Source: Novosphingobium taihuense
GTDB taxonomy: Bacteria; Pseudomonadota; Alphaproteobacteria; Sphingomonadales; Sphingomonadaceae
Length of the DNA stretch: 64,000 nt
Assembly (NCBI RefSeq): GCF_007830315.1
Contig: NZ_VLKJ01000001.1
Location: forward strand, 310,001 to 374,000
Direction: 5' to 3'
This document shows positions 10,015-21,880 of the stretch, piece by piece. The first letter of the stretch is position 1, and each line of letters opens with the position of its first letter. The notes under the pieces were generated by a model. It was not told the DNA's origin and made no database searches. It worked only from the letters and a program-made list of their open reading frames with translations. The translations under genes and the position numbers were made by a program.

Positions 10015-11064
10015 TTACCCCCGGTTGGTCTCCCGTTCCTTGTCCAGCAATCGCTGCTTGATCTCAAGCCCATAGGCATATCCGCCGAGCGATCCGTCCG
10101 AGCGGATTACGCGATGGCAGGGGATAAGAACCGCCACGTTGTTCGCGCCATTGGCCGAACCCGCCGCCCGCACCGCGCCCGGCTTGCCCACCTGCGCAGC
10201 GATCTGCGCGTAGGAGCGCGTCTCGCCGGGCGGGATGCGCCGCAGCGCCTGCCACACCGCCTCCTGAAAAGCCGTACCCTTCACGTCGAGCGGGATATGC
10301 GAATGGTCCCCCGGCGCTTCCACGGCTGCCACGACCTCGCCCAGCAACGCGGCAAAGCCCTCGCCGCCCTCTTCCAGCACGGCCTCGGGAAAGCGCGCAC
10401 GCAAGGCGCTCTCGTCCTCGTTGAACGAAAGGCGGCAGACCCCCCTGCCAGTCGCGGCGACCAGCATCGCCCCCATCAAAGTATCGACCACGGCCCAGCG
10501 GATCGTCACGCCGCGCCCGCCGTTCACCCATGCAGAAGGGGTCATGCCAAGTCGTTCCTCTGCCGCCGAATAGAACCGCGACGGTCCTGAAAACCCTGCA
10601 TCATAGATCGCATCCGTCACCCGCTCCGCTCCCGTCAGCACTTGCGCCATCCGCTCCTTCTGCAGAGCGCGCGCATAGGCAGCGGGCGAAAGTCCGGTGG
10701 CGCGCGCAAAGACTCGCTGGAAATGAGTCGGGGAATAGCCGCACTGCGCCGCAAGATCGGTCAGCGCCAGCGTCTGCCCCGCCGCCTTGATCGCCTCGAT
10801 CGCCATCAGCGCCGCCCGCTCATCGCGCGACACCTCATCTGGCGAACACCGCAGGCAAGCCCGCAGCCCCGCCGCGCGCGCTGCGGTCCCATCGGCAAAG
10901 AAGCGCACATTCTCGCGCCGTGGATGACGCGCAGAGCACGAAGGTCGGCAATATATCCCCGTGCTCAGCACGCCGGTGACAAAGCGCCCGTCGAACGCAC
11001 GGTCACGGGCAAGCACGGCCATCCATGCTTCATCATCGCTGATCGTTGCGTTGCTCATCCCCAT
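10015..11064 (-). CDS. ada: Ada: methylphosphotriester sensor, AraC-type regulator and O6-methylguanine-DNA methyltransferase
   Basis: With the start at 11064 the protein is 349 residues. It has the N-terminal Ada zinc domain with four cysteines (C39, C43, C70, C73), an AraC-type helix-turn-helix (ALTDLAAQCGYSPTHFQRVF) and a C-terminal methyltransferase with the active-site PCHRV near residue 315. It repairs O6-methylguanine and, when methylated on the N-terminal Cys, activates the adaptive response. The frame stays open upstream, but a GGGAGG lies ten bases before the ATG at 11064; the ATG at 11058 (MSNATISD) is nearly as likely. It is divergent from the trypsin-like protease gene. Confidence 0.93.
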   Translation of the reverse strand: MGMSNATISDDEAWMAVLARDRAFDGRFVTGVLSTGIYCRPSCSARHPRRENVRFFADGTAARAAGLRACLRCSPDEVSRDERAALMAIEAIKAAGQTLALTDLAAQCGYSPTHFQRVFARATGLSPAAYARALQKERMAQVLTGAERVTDAIYDAGFSGPSRFYSAAEERLGMTPSAWVNGGRGVTIRWAVVDTLMGAMLVAATGRGVCRLSFNEDESALRARFPEAVLEEGGEGFAALLGEVVAAVEAPGDHSHIPLDVKGTAFQEAVWQALRRIPPGETRSYAQIAAQVGKPGAVRAAGSANGANNVAVLIPCHRVIRSDGSLGGYAYGLEIKQRLLDKERETNRG

Positions 11065-11210
11065 GAGGGAATAGCCTCCCATAGCGTCCGGGCAAGAACT
11101 TGCGCGGTCCATCGAATCATCTCCTTGTTGTGGAGACCTCCTGCCCGGACGGGTGTGACAGGGCGTCCCGCACCTTGCGGTCAAAGCAAAAGGGCGCAAG
11201 AAGCGCAGGC

Positions 11211-12767
11211 ATGCGTGTCGCCAAACAGATAACTGCCTTCCTCGCCCTGCTGCTTGCCGTGTTTCTGGCTCCGGCAACGCTGGCTGACCCGGCGGACATC
11301 TCCGCCGCCAGCCGCTCGGTCGTCCGCGTCGTCATCATCGAAAGCGATGGTGATCGCGCCAACCTAATCACCCACGGCACCGGTTTTGCGGTCACTCCCA
11401 ACCTGATCGTCACCAACGCCCATGTCGTCGAGGAACTGCGCCGTGATGACAGCCTGATCGCAGGCGTCGTCCCTGCTGAGGGCCGCAACGGCTACCCGGC
11501 AAAGCTCGTCGCCTATTCGCCGGGCAACGATCTCGCCCTGCTCCGCATTGAAGGCGGCGGCACTCTCACCCCGATCACGCTGTTTCCAGGCGTCCCCGGC
11601 GATGGATCGGAAGTCTATGCCGTTGGCTACCCCGGCAACGTCGATCTGGCGCAGGGGCTCTCGATGGCCGATCTGGTCACTCCACAGGAGGCGGTGAAGA
11701 CGCGCGGCTATCTCTCGGGCGGCCGCTCCTCGCGCTCGTTCGATACGCTGCTGCACACCGCACCGCTCGGCTCAGGCAATTCGGGTGGACCGCTGCTGGA
11801 TTCCTGCGGACGGGTGATCGGCGTAAACTCGTTCGGCACGGTGAGCGACAACAGCACCGATTCGTCGTTCTACTTCGCCATCTCAATGCGCGAGCTGTCC
11901 GCCTTCCTCCTGCGCGCAAAAGTCGATGTGCATGCCAGCGGCCTTCCCTGCCGCTCCATCGCCGATCTCGACCGCGCCGAGGCTGAACGTGCCGCCGGAG
12001 AAAAGGCCCGCCTCTCTGCAGAGAACGAAGCCCGCACCCAGGCGCAGCAGCGCGCCATGGACAAGGCTCGCCGTGATGCCGAGATCGCCGTCCTATCGGC
12101 ACGCGACAACGGCATGGCATTGGCCGCGCTGCTGCTTGTCGGCGCGCTTGGCGTCGGTGGCTGGGGTATGGTCAAGGCCTCCCGGCGGCGCAGCACGTTC
12201 GAGCGCAAGTATGTCTTCGGCGCAAGCGCCCTGCTTGTCTCGGCCGTGGCAGTCTGGTTCCTGCGCCCTTCGCTTTCATCGATCGACACCCGCGCCCGCG
12301 AAATGCTTGAAGAGCCTCAGCCCTCGGGGACCGGCTCGTCAATTGCTCTCGATTCTCCCGGAATTGGCCGGATGATCTGCGTGCTCGATCCCGAACGCAG
12401 CCGCGTCACCGTCTCGGACATTACCGACGTGCCGGTCGAATGGCGGGAAGACGGCTGCATGAACGGCAAGACCCAATACGGCCTCGCGCAGGACGGATGG
12501 TCGCGGATTTTCGTCCCCAACGGCGAAGAGACGATCTCCGTAAATTCGTATGACCCGGATTCGAAGACCTACACCGTCGAGCGTTTTCTCGTTGGTCTCG
12601 ATGCCATGACGAGGGCCCGTTCGGAGCGGGCCAAGCTCAATGCGCCAGCCTGTGGCGCGGGCGAGGATGCAGCGCGGCAATTCGGCCAGAACCAGCAGGC
12701 TATCAAGGCGCTGCTGCCAACAGAGCCCAACGAACGCATGCGCTACAACTGCCAGCCAGCGCCCTGA
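11211..12767 (+). CDS. Membrane-anchored trypsin-like serine protease with C-terminal extracytoplasmic domain
   Basis: The 518-residue protein starts at 11211 with a clear signal peptide (MRVAKQITAFLALLLAVFLA, cleavage after TLAD). The trypsin-like domain follows, with catalytic His in NAHVVEE, Asp in GNDLALLRI and Ser in GSGNSGGPLLD. After it come an Ala/Glu/Arg-rich coiled coil, two membrane segments (ALAALLLVGALGVGGWGM and ASALLVSAVAVWFL) and a C-terminal region with several cysteines. There is no PDZ domain, so it is not a standard DegP/DegS. The layout suggests a membrane-bound envelope protease with sensing or regulatory domains; its substrate is unknown. Confidence 0.8.
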   Translation: MRVAKQITAFLALLLAVFLAPATLADPADISAASRSVVRVVIIESDGDRANLITHGTGFAVTPNLIVTNAHVVEELRRDDSLIAGVVPAEGRNGYPAKLVAYSPGNDLALLRIEGGGTLTPITLFPGVPGDGSEVYAVGYPGNVDLAQGLSMADLVTPQEAVKTRGYLSGGRSSRSFDTLLHTAPLGSGNSGGPLLDSCGRVIGVNSFGTVSDNSTDSSFYFAISMRELSAFLLRAKVDVHASGLPCRSIADLDRAEAERAAGEKARLSAENEARTQAQQRAMDKARRDAEIAVLSARDNGMALAALLLVGALGVGGWGMVKASRRRSTFERKYVFGASALLVSAVAVWFLRPSLSSIDTRAREMLEEPQPSGTGSSIALDSPGIGRMICVLDPERSRVTVSDITDVPVEWREDGCMNGKTQYGLAQDGWSRIFVPNGEETISVNSYDPDSKTYTVERFLVGLDAMTRARSERAKLNAPACGAGEDAARQFGQNQQAIKALLPTEPNERMRYNCQPAP

Positions 12768-12947
12768 TCGCTGCCCGCCGAAGGTGGGATCAGGGAAATC
12801 ACGATCATACCTATGCACAAGAAGCCAAGTCGCATCTTGTCATATGGGCCTGACGTTGCTAGGCGCGCCCCGTCTGCAGGCCACCCGGTGTTCATCTCCG
12901 GGCAATGGTCTGCCTCGGCTTATCCTTGGATGAAGGAACCTCGGCGC

Positions 12948-15060
<2,113 letters not shown>

Positions 15061-15061
15061 G

Positions 15062-15274
15062 ATGGGATCGGCAATCAGCTCACTACCGTGGCTGTTTATG
15101 CCGATGATCTATCTTATCTACAAAGGGCGTGAATTGGTTGAATTGGCCCATTTGCGTCCTGCCGAAGAACGAGAAAAGGCAGTCGAGAACGCGAAAGTAT
15201 GGCTTCGCACTGCGGTTATACTTACAATTGTGCTAGTTATAGTTGTCGTCGCTTTCGCTGTCGCACCCAGATAG
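15062..15274 (+). CDS. Small two-helix membrane protein inserted between atpA and atpG
   Basis: A 70-residue frame starts one base after the atpA stop and ends seven bases before atpG, so it is translationally coupled to atpA. Its predicted form is an N-terminal hydrophobic segment ([18 protein letters not shown]), a charged amphipathic stretch ([16 protein letters not shown]) and a C-terminal membrane helix of Val/Ile/Leu (about residues 50-67). The DNA is visibly richer in A and T, with rarer codons (TTA, ATA, ACA), than the atp genes on both sides. I do not recognise a family. It is not AtpI, AtpB, AtpE or AtpF. A role in ATP synthase assembly is inference from position alone. Confidence 0.72.
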   Translation: MGSAISSLPWLFMPMIYLIYKGRELVELAHLRPAEEREKAVENAKVWLRTAVILTIVLVIVVVAFAVAPR

Positions 15275-15281
15275 GCTTCAC

Positions 15282-17625
<2,344 letters not shown>

Positions 17626-17634
17626 TTGAGCTAG

Positions 17635-17657
17635 CTCCCCGGGCGAGCCCCGGGGAG
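17635..17657 (+). promoter_or_regulatory. Intercistronic hairpin between atpD and atpC
   Basis: CTCCCCGGG at 17635-17643 pairs perfectly with CCCGGGGAG at 17649-17657 around a five-base loop. No T-run follows, so it is not a complete intrinsic terminator; it may act as an RNA stability or attenuation element just before the atpC ribosome site. Confidence 0.6.
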
Positions 17658-17672
17658 ACCGAAAGGCAAGAG

Positions 17673-17930
17673 ATGTCTCTCCACTTCGAACTCGTCACCC
17701 CGGCCCGCCTCGTCCGTTCGGAAGAGGTCCACATGGTCGTCGTTCCCGGTACTGACGGTGAATTTGGCGTGCTGGAAGGCCACGCGCCGTTCATGTCGAC
17801 GGTCAAGGACGGCTCGATCAAGGTCTACAAGTCGGCCGGATCGGCTCCTGAAGAGATCAAGGTCCAGGGCGGCTTCGCCGAAGTCGGTGCCAACGGCCTG
17901 ACGGTTCTGGCCGAACACGTCGAAGGCTGA
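17673..17930 (+). CDS. atpC: ATP synthase F1 subunit epsilon (short form, beta-sandwich only)
   Basis: The 85-residue protein has the N-terminal beta-sandwich of epsilon ([39 protein letters not shown]), which binds gamma and the c-ring. The usual length is about 130-140 residues with a C-terminal pair of helices that inhibit ATP hydrolysis; that part is absent here. From memory, short epsilon subunits are typical of sphingomonads, so this is not a frameshift. The frame ends cleanly, followed by a strong terminator. Confidence 0.95.
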   Translation: MSLHFELVTPARLVRSEEVHMVVVPGTDGEFGVLEGHAPFMSTVKDGSIKVYKSAGSAPEEIKVQGGFAEVGANGLTVLAEHVEG

Positions 17931-17952
17931 TCGGCCTCAACACGTACTTCGA

Positions 17953-17990
17953 AAGGGCCGGCCCGAAAGGGTCGGCCCTTTTCGTTTGTG
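17953..17990 (+). terminator. Intrinsic terminator of the atp operon
   Basis: AAGGGCCGGCCC at 17953-17964 pairs with GGGTCGGCCCTT at 17969-17980 through twelve pairs (one G-U) around a GAAA tetraloop, followed by TTTTCGTTT. It lies 23 bases after the atpC stop. Confidence 0.9.
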
Positions 17991-18008
17991 CCGTCCACGC
18001 GCGACGGG

Positions 18009-18086
18009 CCTGCGACAAGCTCAGGCTGTGCGGAATGGTAGGAAGCCGCATTCCCCAAAGCCCGCTCATGCTGAGCCTAGTGAAGG
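18009..18086. repeat. Degenerate palindromic intergenic repeat
   Basis: The arms CCTGCGACAAGCTCAGGCTG (from 18009) and its imperfect reverse complement around 18061-18086 (CCCGCTCATGCTGAGCCTAG) resemble the CTTCGACAAGCTCAGG-type palindrome common between sphingomonad genes. The copy is decayed. It sits between the atp terminator and the desA promoter. Confidence 0.5.
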
Positions 18087-18159
18087 ATGGTCCCCCACCG
18101 CGTCTGTATGCAACACATACAATTTTTTACCCAATTCATCATTCCGAACTTTTCAAGCA

Positions 18160-18199
18160 CGCGAAATTGGGGCATAGCGAATCCACATCCGCGAAATTG
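18160..18199 (+). promoter_or_regulatory. Pair of 10-base direct repeats upstream of the O-demethylase gene
   Basis: CGCGAAATTG occurs at 18160-18169 and again at 18190-18199, exactly 30 bases apart (close to three helical turns), directly before the ribosome site (GGGAGAG, 18204-18210). The surrounding 18115-18160 is AT-rich and probably the promoter. The repeats are candidate operator half-sites, possibly for the nearby IclR regulator; that link is inference. Confidence 0.4.
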
Positions 18200-18218
18200 C
18201 ATCGGGAGAGCGAAGAAC

Positions 18219-19607
18219 ATGTCCCAGACCCTCGAACAGGTCATCCAGAATGCCGGTGACCTCGTAAACTTCGTCCGCAACCAGCAGGTCGGGCCAAACG
18301 TCTATCCGGGCGTTCCGGCAGAATATTCGAACTGGCGCAACGAACAGTGGGCATGGGCACATTCTGCGGTGCTCTACAACCAGTCGTACCACATGGTCGA
18401 TCTGGCGGTTAAGGGGCCTGACGCTTTCAAGATGCTTGAGCATCTCGGCATCAATTCGTTCAAGAACTTCCAGCCTGACCGCGCAAAGCAGTTCGTGCCC
18501 GTCACCCCCGATGGCTACGTGATCGGCGATGTGATCCTTTTCTACCTCGACGAGAACCACTTCAACCTCGTCGGCCGCGCGCCTACGATCGAATGGGTCG
18601 AATATCACGCCGCCAGCGGTAACTGGAACGTCACCATCGAACGTGACGAACGCTGGGCCATGCGCACCGATGGCAAGCGCAATTCCTACCGCTTCCAGGT
18701 CCAGGGCCCGAACGCGATGAAGATCATCGAGAAGGCCACCGGCAAGACTGCGCCCGACCTCAAATTCTTCCACATGACCCGGATGACCATCGGCGGCAAG
18801 GAAGTCCGTGCGCTGCGCCATGGCATGGCCGGCCAGCCGGGCTTCGAACTGATGGGGCCTTGGGAAGACTACGGCGCCGTCCACGCTGCTCTGGTCGAAG
18901 CTGGCAAGGCGTTCCAGATGGCGCTCGTCGGTGGCCGCGCCTATTCCTCGAACACGCTGGAATCAGGCTGGATCCCCTCGCCCTTCCCCGCAATCTACAC
19001 CGGCGAAGCTCTGCGCCCCTACCGTGAATGGCTCACCGCCAATTCCTATGAAGCCAAGTGCTCGGTCGGCGGTAGCTACGTCCCCGAAACCATCGAAGGC
19101 TACTACACGACGCCGTGGGACCTCGGTTACGGACCCTTCGTCAAGTTCGACCACGACTTCATCGGCCGCGCCGCACTCGAGAAGATGGCCGCCGAAGGCA
19201 AGCATCGCACCAAGGTAACGCTCGCGCTGGACAACGAAGACGTGATGCGCGTCCAGTCGTCGGCCCTGAGCAAGGGCGATCGCGCCAAGTTCATGGAGTA
19301 CCCGAGCGCGGTCTATTCGATGCACCCGTTCGATCAGGTTCTTGCCGATGGCAAGATGGTCGGCCTCTCGACCTGGATCGGCTACACCGCCAACGAAGGC
19401 AAGTTCCTCACGCTTGCGATGATGGAGCCGGGCTACGTCGAACCCGGCACCGAAGTCAGCCTGCTGTGGGGTGAGCCCAACGGCGGCACCACCAAGCCGA
19501 CCGTCGAGCCCCACGTCCAGACCGAGATCAAGGCCACTGTCGCCGCCGTTCCCTACTCGGAAGTCGCCCGTGACAACTACGCCGAAGGCTGGCGCACGAA
19601 GAAGTAA
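18219..19607 (+). CDS. desA: Tetrahydrofolate-dependent methoxyarene O-demethylase (DesA/LigM family)
   Basis: The 462-residue protein belongs to the GcvT-like aminomethyltransferase family. It closely resembles Sphingobium SYK-6 LigM and DesA, which move the methyl of vanillate/3-O-methylgallate or syringate to tetrahydrofolate, giving 5-methyl-THF and a catechol. Recognisable blocks are EQWAWAHSAVLYNQSYHMVDL (near 37-57), KQFVPVTPDGYVIGD, RALRHGMAGQPGFEL, AYSSNTLESGWIPSP and the GEPNGGTTKPTVEPH C-terminus. The start at 18219 follows a GGGAGAG site; the open frame upstream is non-coding leader. The symbol desA rather than ligM is a judgement from overall resemblance and the neighbouring ligE-like gene. 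It is a single-gene unit closed by its own terminator. Confidence 0.85.
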   Translation: MSQTLEQVIQNAGDLVNFVRNQQVGPNVYPGVPAEYSNWRNEQWAWAHSAVLYNQSYHMVDLAVKGPDAFKMLEHLGINSFKNFQPDRAKQFVPVTPDGYVIGDVILFYLDENHFNLVGRAPTIEWVEYHAASGNWNVTIERDERWAMRTDGKRNSYRFQVQGPNAMKIIEKATGKTAPDLKFFHMTRMTIGGKEVRALRHGMAGQPGFELMGPWEDYGAVHAALVEAGKAFQMALVGGRAYSSNTLESGWIPSPFPAIYTGEALRPYREWLTANSYEAKCSVGGSYVPETIEGYYTTPWDLGYGPFVKFDHDFIGRAALEKMAAEGKHRTKVTLALDNEDVMRVQSSALSKGDRAKFMEYPSAVYSMHPFDQVLADGKMVGLSTWIGYTANEGKFLTLAMMEPGYVEPGTEVSLLWGEPNGGTTKPTVEPHVQTEIKATVAAVPYSEVARDNYAEGWRTKK

Positions 19608-19633
19608 GTCTTAGGGCAACCAGCCCGACTGCG

Positions 19634-19676
19634 AGAGCGCCGGCCCATCCCGACGGGTCCGGCGCTCTTTGCGTTT
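19634..19676 (+). terminator. Intrinsic terminator after the O-demethylase gene
   Basis: AGAGCGCCGG at 19634-19643 pairs with CCGGCGCTCT at 19659-19668, followed by TTGCGTTT. It separates the O-demethylase and etherase genes into different transcripts. Confidence 0.85.
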
Positions 19677-19704
19677 GGGCGCTTCCTTCGTTCCTCACTC
19701 CTCG

Positions 19705-19740
19705 TTGTCCCGGACTTGATCCGGGAGCCAGCTTTCTTCC
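19705..19740. repeat. Palindromic intergenic repeat (CCCGGA-cttga-TCCGGG)
   Basis: A perfect short inverted repeat, CCCGGA/TCCGGG, lies at 19709-19725 with conserved-looking flanks (GTTGTC before, GAGCCAGCTTTCTTC after). The flanks and core resemble a second repeat in this window at 38265-38352, so both probably belong to one dispersed family. Confidence 0.55.
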
Positions 19741-19880
19741 GAATGACCCGCGTCGGCAAGAGCGAGCGGAAGAGCTGACCAAATCCAAGGCAACGAGAAA
19801 CAGACGTTCAGCTCCATAAATTCCGTTTGTGTTACTAACAATATCTGGCACACTGCCAGCAACGAAAACATGAGGATGTC

Positions 19881-20720
19881 ATGGCCGCCAACAACACCAT
19901 CACCTTCTACGACCTCGCCCTTTCGACCGGCGCAACGATCAGCCCGTTCGTCTGGGCGACCAAGTACGCGCTCAAGCACAAGGGCTTCGACCTCGATGTC
20001 GTGCCCGGCGGTTTCACCGGCATTCTTGAACGCACGGGCGGCAAGACCGAACGCTTGCCCGCCATCGTCGACGATGGCGAATTCGTGCTCGATAGCTGGG
20101 GCATCGTCGAATACCTCGACGCCAAGTATCCGGACCGCCCTGCCCTGATCCCCCACGAAAGCGTGGCAGCCACGCTCAAGGCGCTGGACCACTGGTTCTG
20201 GAACGCAGCGGTCGGCCCATGGATGTTCTGCTTTTGCGCTGACTACCGCGACCTGTCGGTGCCGGCCGATCATGAATACGTCACCCACAGCCGCGAGAAG
20301 ATGCTGGGCCGCAAGCTCGAGGATGTTCAGGCCGGACGCGAAGACCGCCTGCCCAAGATCAGCGCCGCGCTCGAACCGCTGCGTGCCGCGCTCGGCCAGC
20401 ACGAATGGCTTGGCGGATCATCGCCCAACTATGCCGACTACCGCATCATGGGCGGCATCCTGTTCACCGCTTCGGTCTGCAAGATCCCGGTACTGGCCAA
20501 CGACGATCCGCTGCGCCCGTGGATTGAACGCTGCCTCGATCTGTACGGCGGTCTTGGCCGCCACCCCGGCCTGCACTCCCTGTTCGGCCTAGAACAGCGC
20601 GAGGGCGACCCCGATCTGTTCAACCGTTCCGCAGGCCAGGGCGGCATTTACAAGCGCAACACCGGTCCGGATTCGACGCGCGCAGAGACCAAGCGCATCA
20701 CCGAAGGCCTCAAGAATTAA
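19881..20720 (+). CDS. ligE: Glutathione S-transferase, beta-aryl etherase LigE/LigP type
   Basis: The 279-residue protein has a thioredoxin-like N-terminal domain and a helical C-terminal GST domain, and aligns by eye almost throughout with SYK-6 LigE: NNTITFYDLALSTGATISPFVW, KYALKHKGFDLDVVPGGFTGILERTGG, VLDSWGIVEYLD, LEDVQAGREDRLP and GLGRHPGLHSLFGL. LigE uses glutathione to cleave the beta-O-4 ether of an alpha-keto lignin dimer stereospecifically, releasing guaiacol-type phenols and a glutathione adduct. The similar LigP has the same stereochemistry and cannot be excluded. GAGGATGTC precedes the ATG. It ends tail to tail, 21 bases from the IclR gene. Confidence 0.88.
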   Translation: MAANNTITFYDLALSTGATISPFVWATKYALKHKGFDLDVVPGGFTGILERTGGKTERLPAIVDDGEFVLDSWGIVEYLDAKYPDRPALIPHESVAATLKALDHWFWNAAVGPWMFCFCADYRDLSVPADHEYVTHSREKMLGRKLEDVQAGREDRLPKISAALEPLRAALGQHEWLGGSSPNYADYRIMGGILFTASVCKIPVLANDDPLRPWIERCLDLYGGLGRHPGLHSLFGLEQREGDPDLFNRSAGQGGIYKRNTGPDSTRAETKRITEGLKN

Positions 20721-20741
20721 ACGAAGCCGAGGGGTGGCCGC

Positions 20742-21491
20742 TCAGCGGTCACCCAGTGCGCTGGCGGTGCGCAGCAACAACTGGCGGATACGCTCGGCCA
20801 GCGCCTCGTTGAAGCGCACTGCGGGCACGGCGACGCTGAAGGCTCCGGCCAGTTGCTCGTCGATCCATACCGGCACGGCCATGCCGCAGATGCCCGGCGT
20901 CGCCTCCTCCCGCGCCAGACTGAAACCGGTTGCCATGATCTGCGCGAAGTCGGCGCGCAGCTCGGCTTCAGTCACGCGGGTCTGGGGGGTGAACCTAGTC
21001 CGATCGGTCTCGGCGAAGTAGCGCGCCATCTCGGCAGGAGGCAGCCACGCCGCCATGATCTTGCCTGCGGCCAGCGCATGGAGCGGGCGGCGCGTGCCGG
21101 GATCGACGGCGTAGCGCAGCGCCTGATCGCTCGCTTCTGTGACCAGTGCTTCCACTTCCCAGCCGCGCCGGACCATGAACGATGAGGTCTCGTTCAGCTC
21201 GCTCCTGAGTGCACGCACCAGTGGAGCGACCCGATCCTCGAGCGTCAGAGCGGCATCGGGCGCACGCAGGCGCTGCAGACCCGGCCCCGGCAGGTAGCGC
21301 CGCCCTTCCCGAGTCAGGTATCCCCGCTCGGTCAGGGTCGCGAGCAGGTACGACAAGCTGCTGACAGGAATGGCCAGCGCGCTTGCGATCTCCTGCGCCA
21401 CTGCGCCCTGCCGGTTCGCCACGACATACTCGATCACATCGAGCGTGCGCATCGCCGACTTGACCGGGTTCGAGGCGGCGGGCGCGTTCAC
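20742..21491 (-). CDS. IclR family transcriptional regulator
   Basis: The 249-residue protein has an N-terminal winged helix (VAQEIASALAIPVSSLSYLLATLTERGYL near residues 30-58) and the C-terminal IclR effector domain (YAVDPGTRRPLHALAAGKIMAAWL, GMAVPVWIDEQLAGAFSVAVPA). IclR proteins bind small, often aromatic, acids and control catabolic operons. The start is set at the GTG at 21491, because it overlaps the stop of the upstream gene as GTGA, as do the other junctions of this operon. It is the last gene of a three-gene unit and the natural candidate regulator of the surrounding aromatic genes. Confidence 0.88.
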   Translation of the reverse strand: MNAPAASNPVKSAMRTLDVIEYVVANRQGAVAQEIASALAIPVSSLSYLLATLTERGYLTREGRRYLPGPGLQRLRAPDAALTLEDRVAPLVRALRSELNETSSFMVRRGWEVEALVTEASDQALRYAVDPGTRRPLHALAAGKIMAAWLPPAEMARYFAETDRTRFTPQTRVTEAELRADFAQIMATGFSLAREEATPGICGMAVPVWIDEQLAGAFSVAVPAVRFNEALAERIRQLLLRTASALGDR

Positions 21492-21880
21492 TTGAACAGC
21501 AGGCTCCCGCGCCGCTCGGCAAAACGCCACCCTTCGGCGGTCAGCACGAAGCGGTCGTGGAACGAGCCGACCAGCGGCGCGCTCTCGCCCGTGAACAGCA
21601 GCATCGCGCTGGTGCCGCGCGCAGTTGCCGGGCCTTCGACGTCGATCACCACGTTCGAACAGACATGCCGCGTGGTACGCGGCGGGCGGGCCTTGAACGC
21701 GGCAAGGATCGCCGCGCGCCCTTCAACGCCCTGATCGGGCGCGGTCGGGCGGTACATCACGCCGTCCTCGGCGTAGAGTGCTGCGACTTCGTCCCACCGC
21801 GCCTCGTCGTTAAGGTTGGCGTAGAGCGCGATCAGGCGAGCGCAGTCATGCTCGACAGCGCGGCGGTCGTCCGGACTCAC
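21488..21880 (-). CDS. NTF2/SnoaL-like small protein
   Basis: The 130-residue protein has the pattern of the SnoaL/nuclear transport factor 2 fold: N-terminal helices with YANLNDEARWDEVAALYAEDGV, a central GRAAILAAF helix, then beta-strands ending GSFHDRFVLTAEGWRFAERRG. Members include isomerases, dehydratases and binding proteins; the activity cannot be read here. It starts at a GTG overlapping the stop of the methyltransferase gene (GTGA) and ends overlapping the IclR start in the same way, so all three genes are translationally coupled. Confidence 0.82.
   Translation of the reverse strand: MSPDDRRAVEHDCARLIALYANLNDEARWDEVAALYAEDGVMYRPTAPDQGVEGRAAILAAFKARPPRTTRHVCSNVVIDVEGPATARGTSAMLLFTGESAPLVGSFHDRFVLTAEGWRFAERRGSLLFK

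Noticed and set aside
18087..18218. An N-terminal extension of the O-demethylase from an upstream ATG
   Set aside because: The added 44 residues do not match the family and cover the AT-rich promoter and the direct repeats; the ATG at 18219 has the ribosome site.
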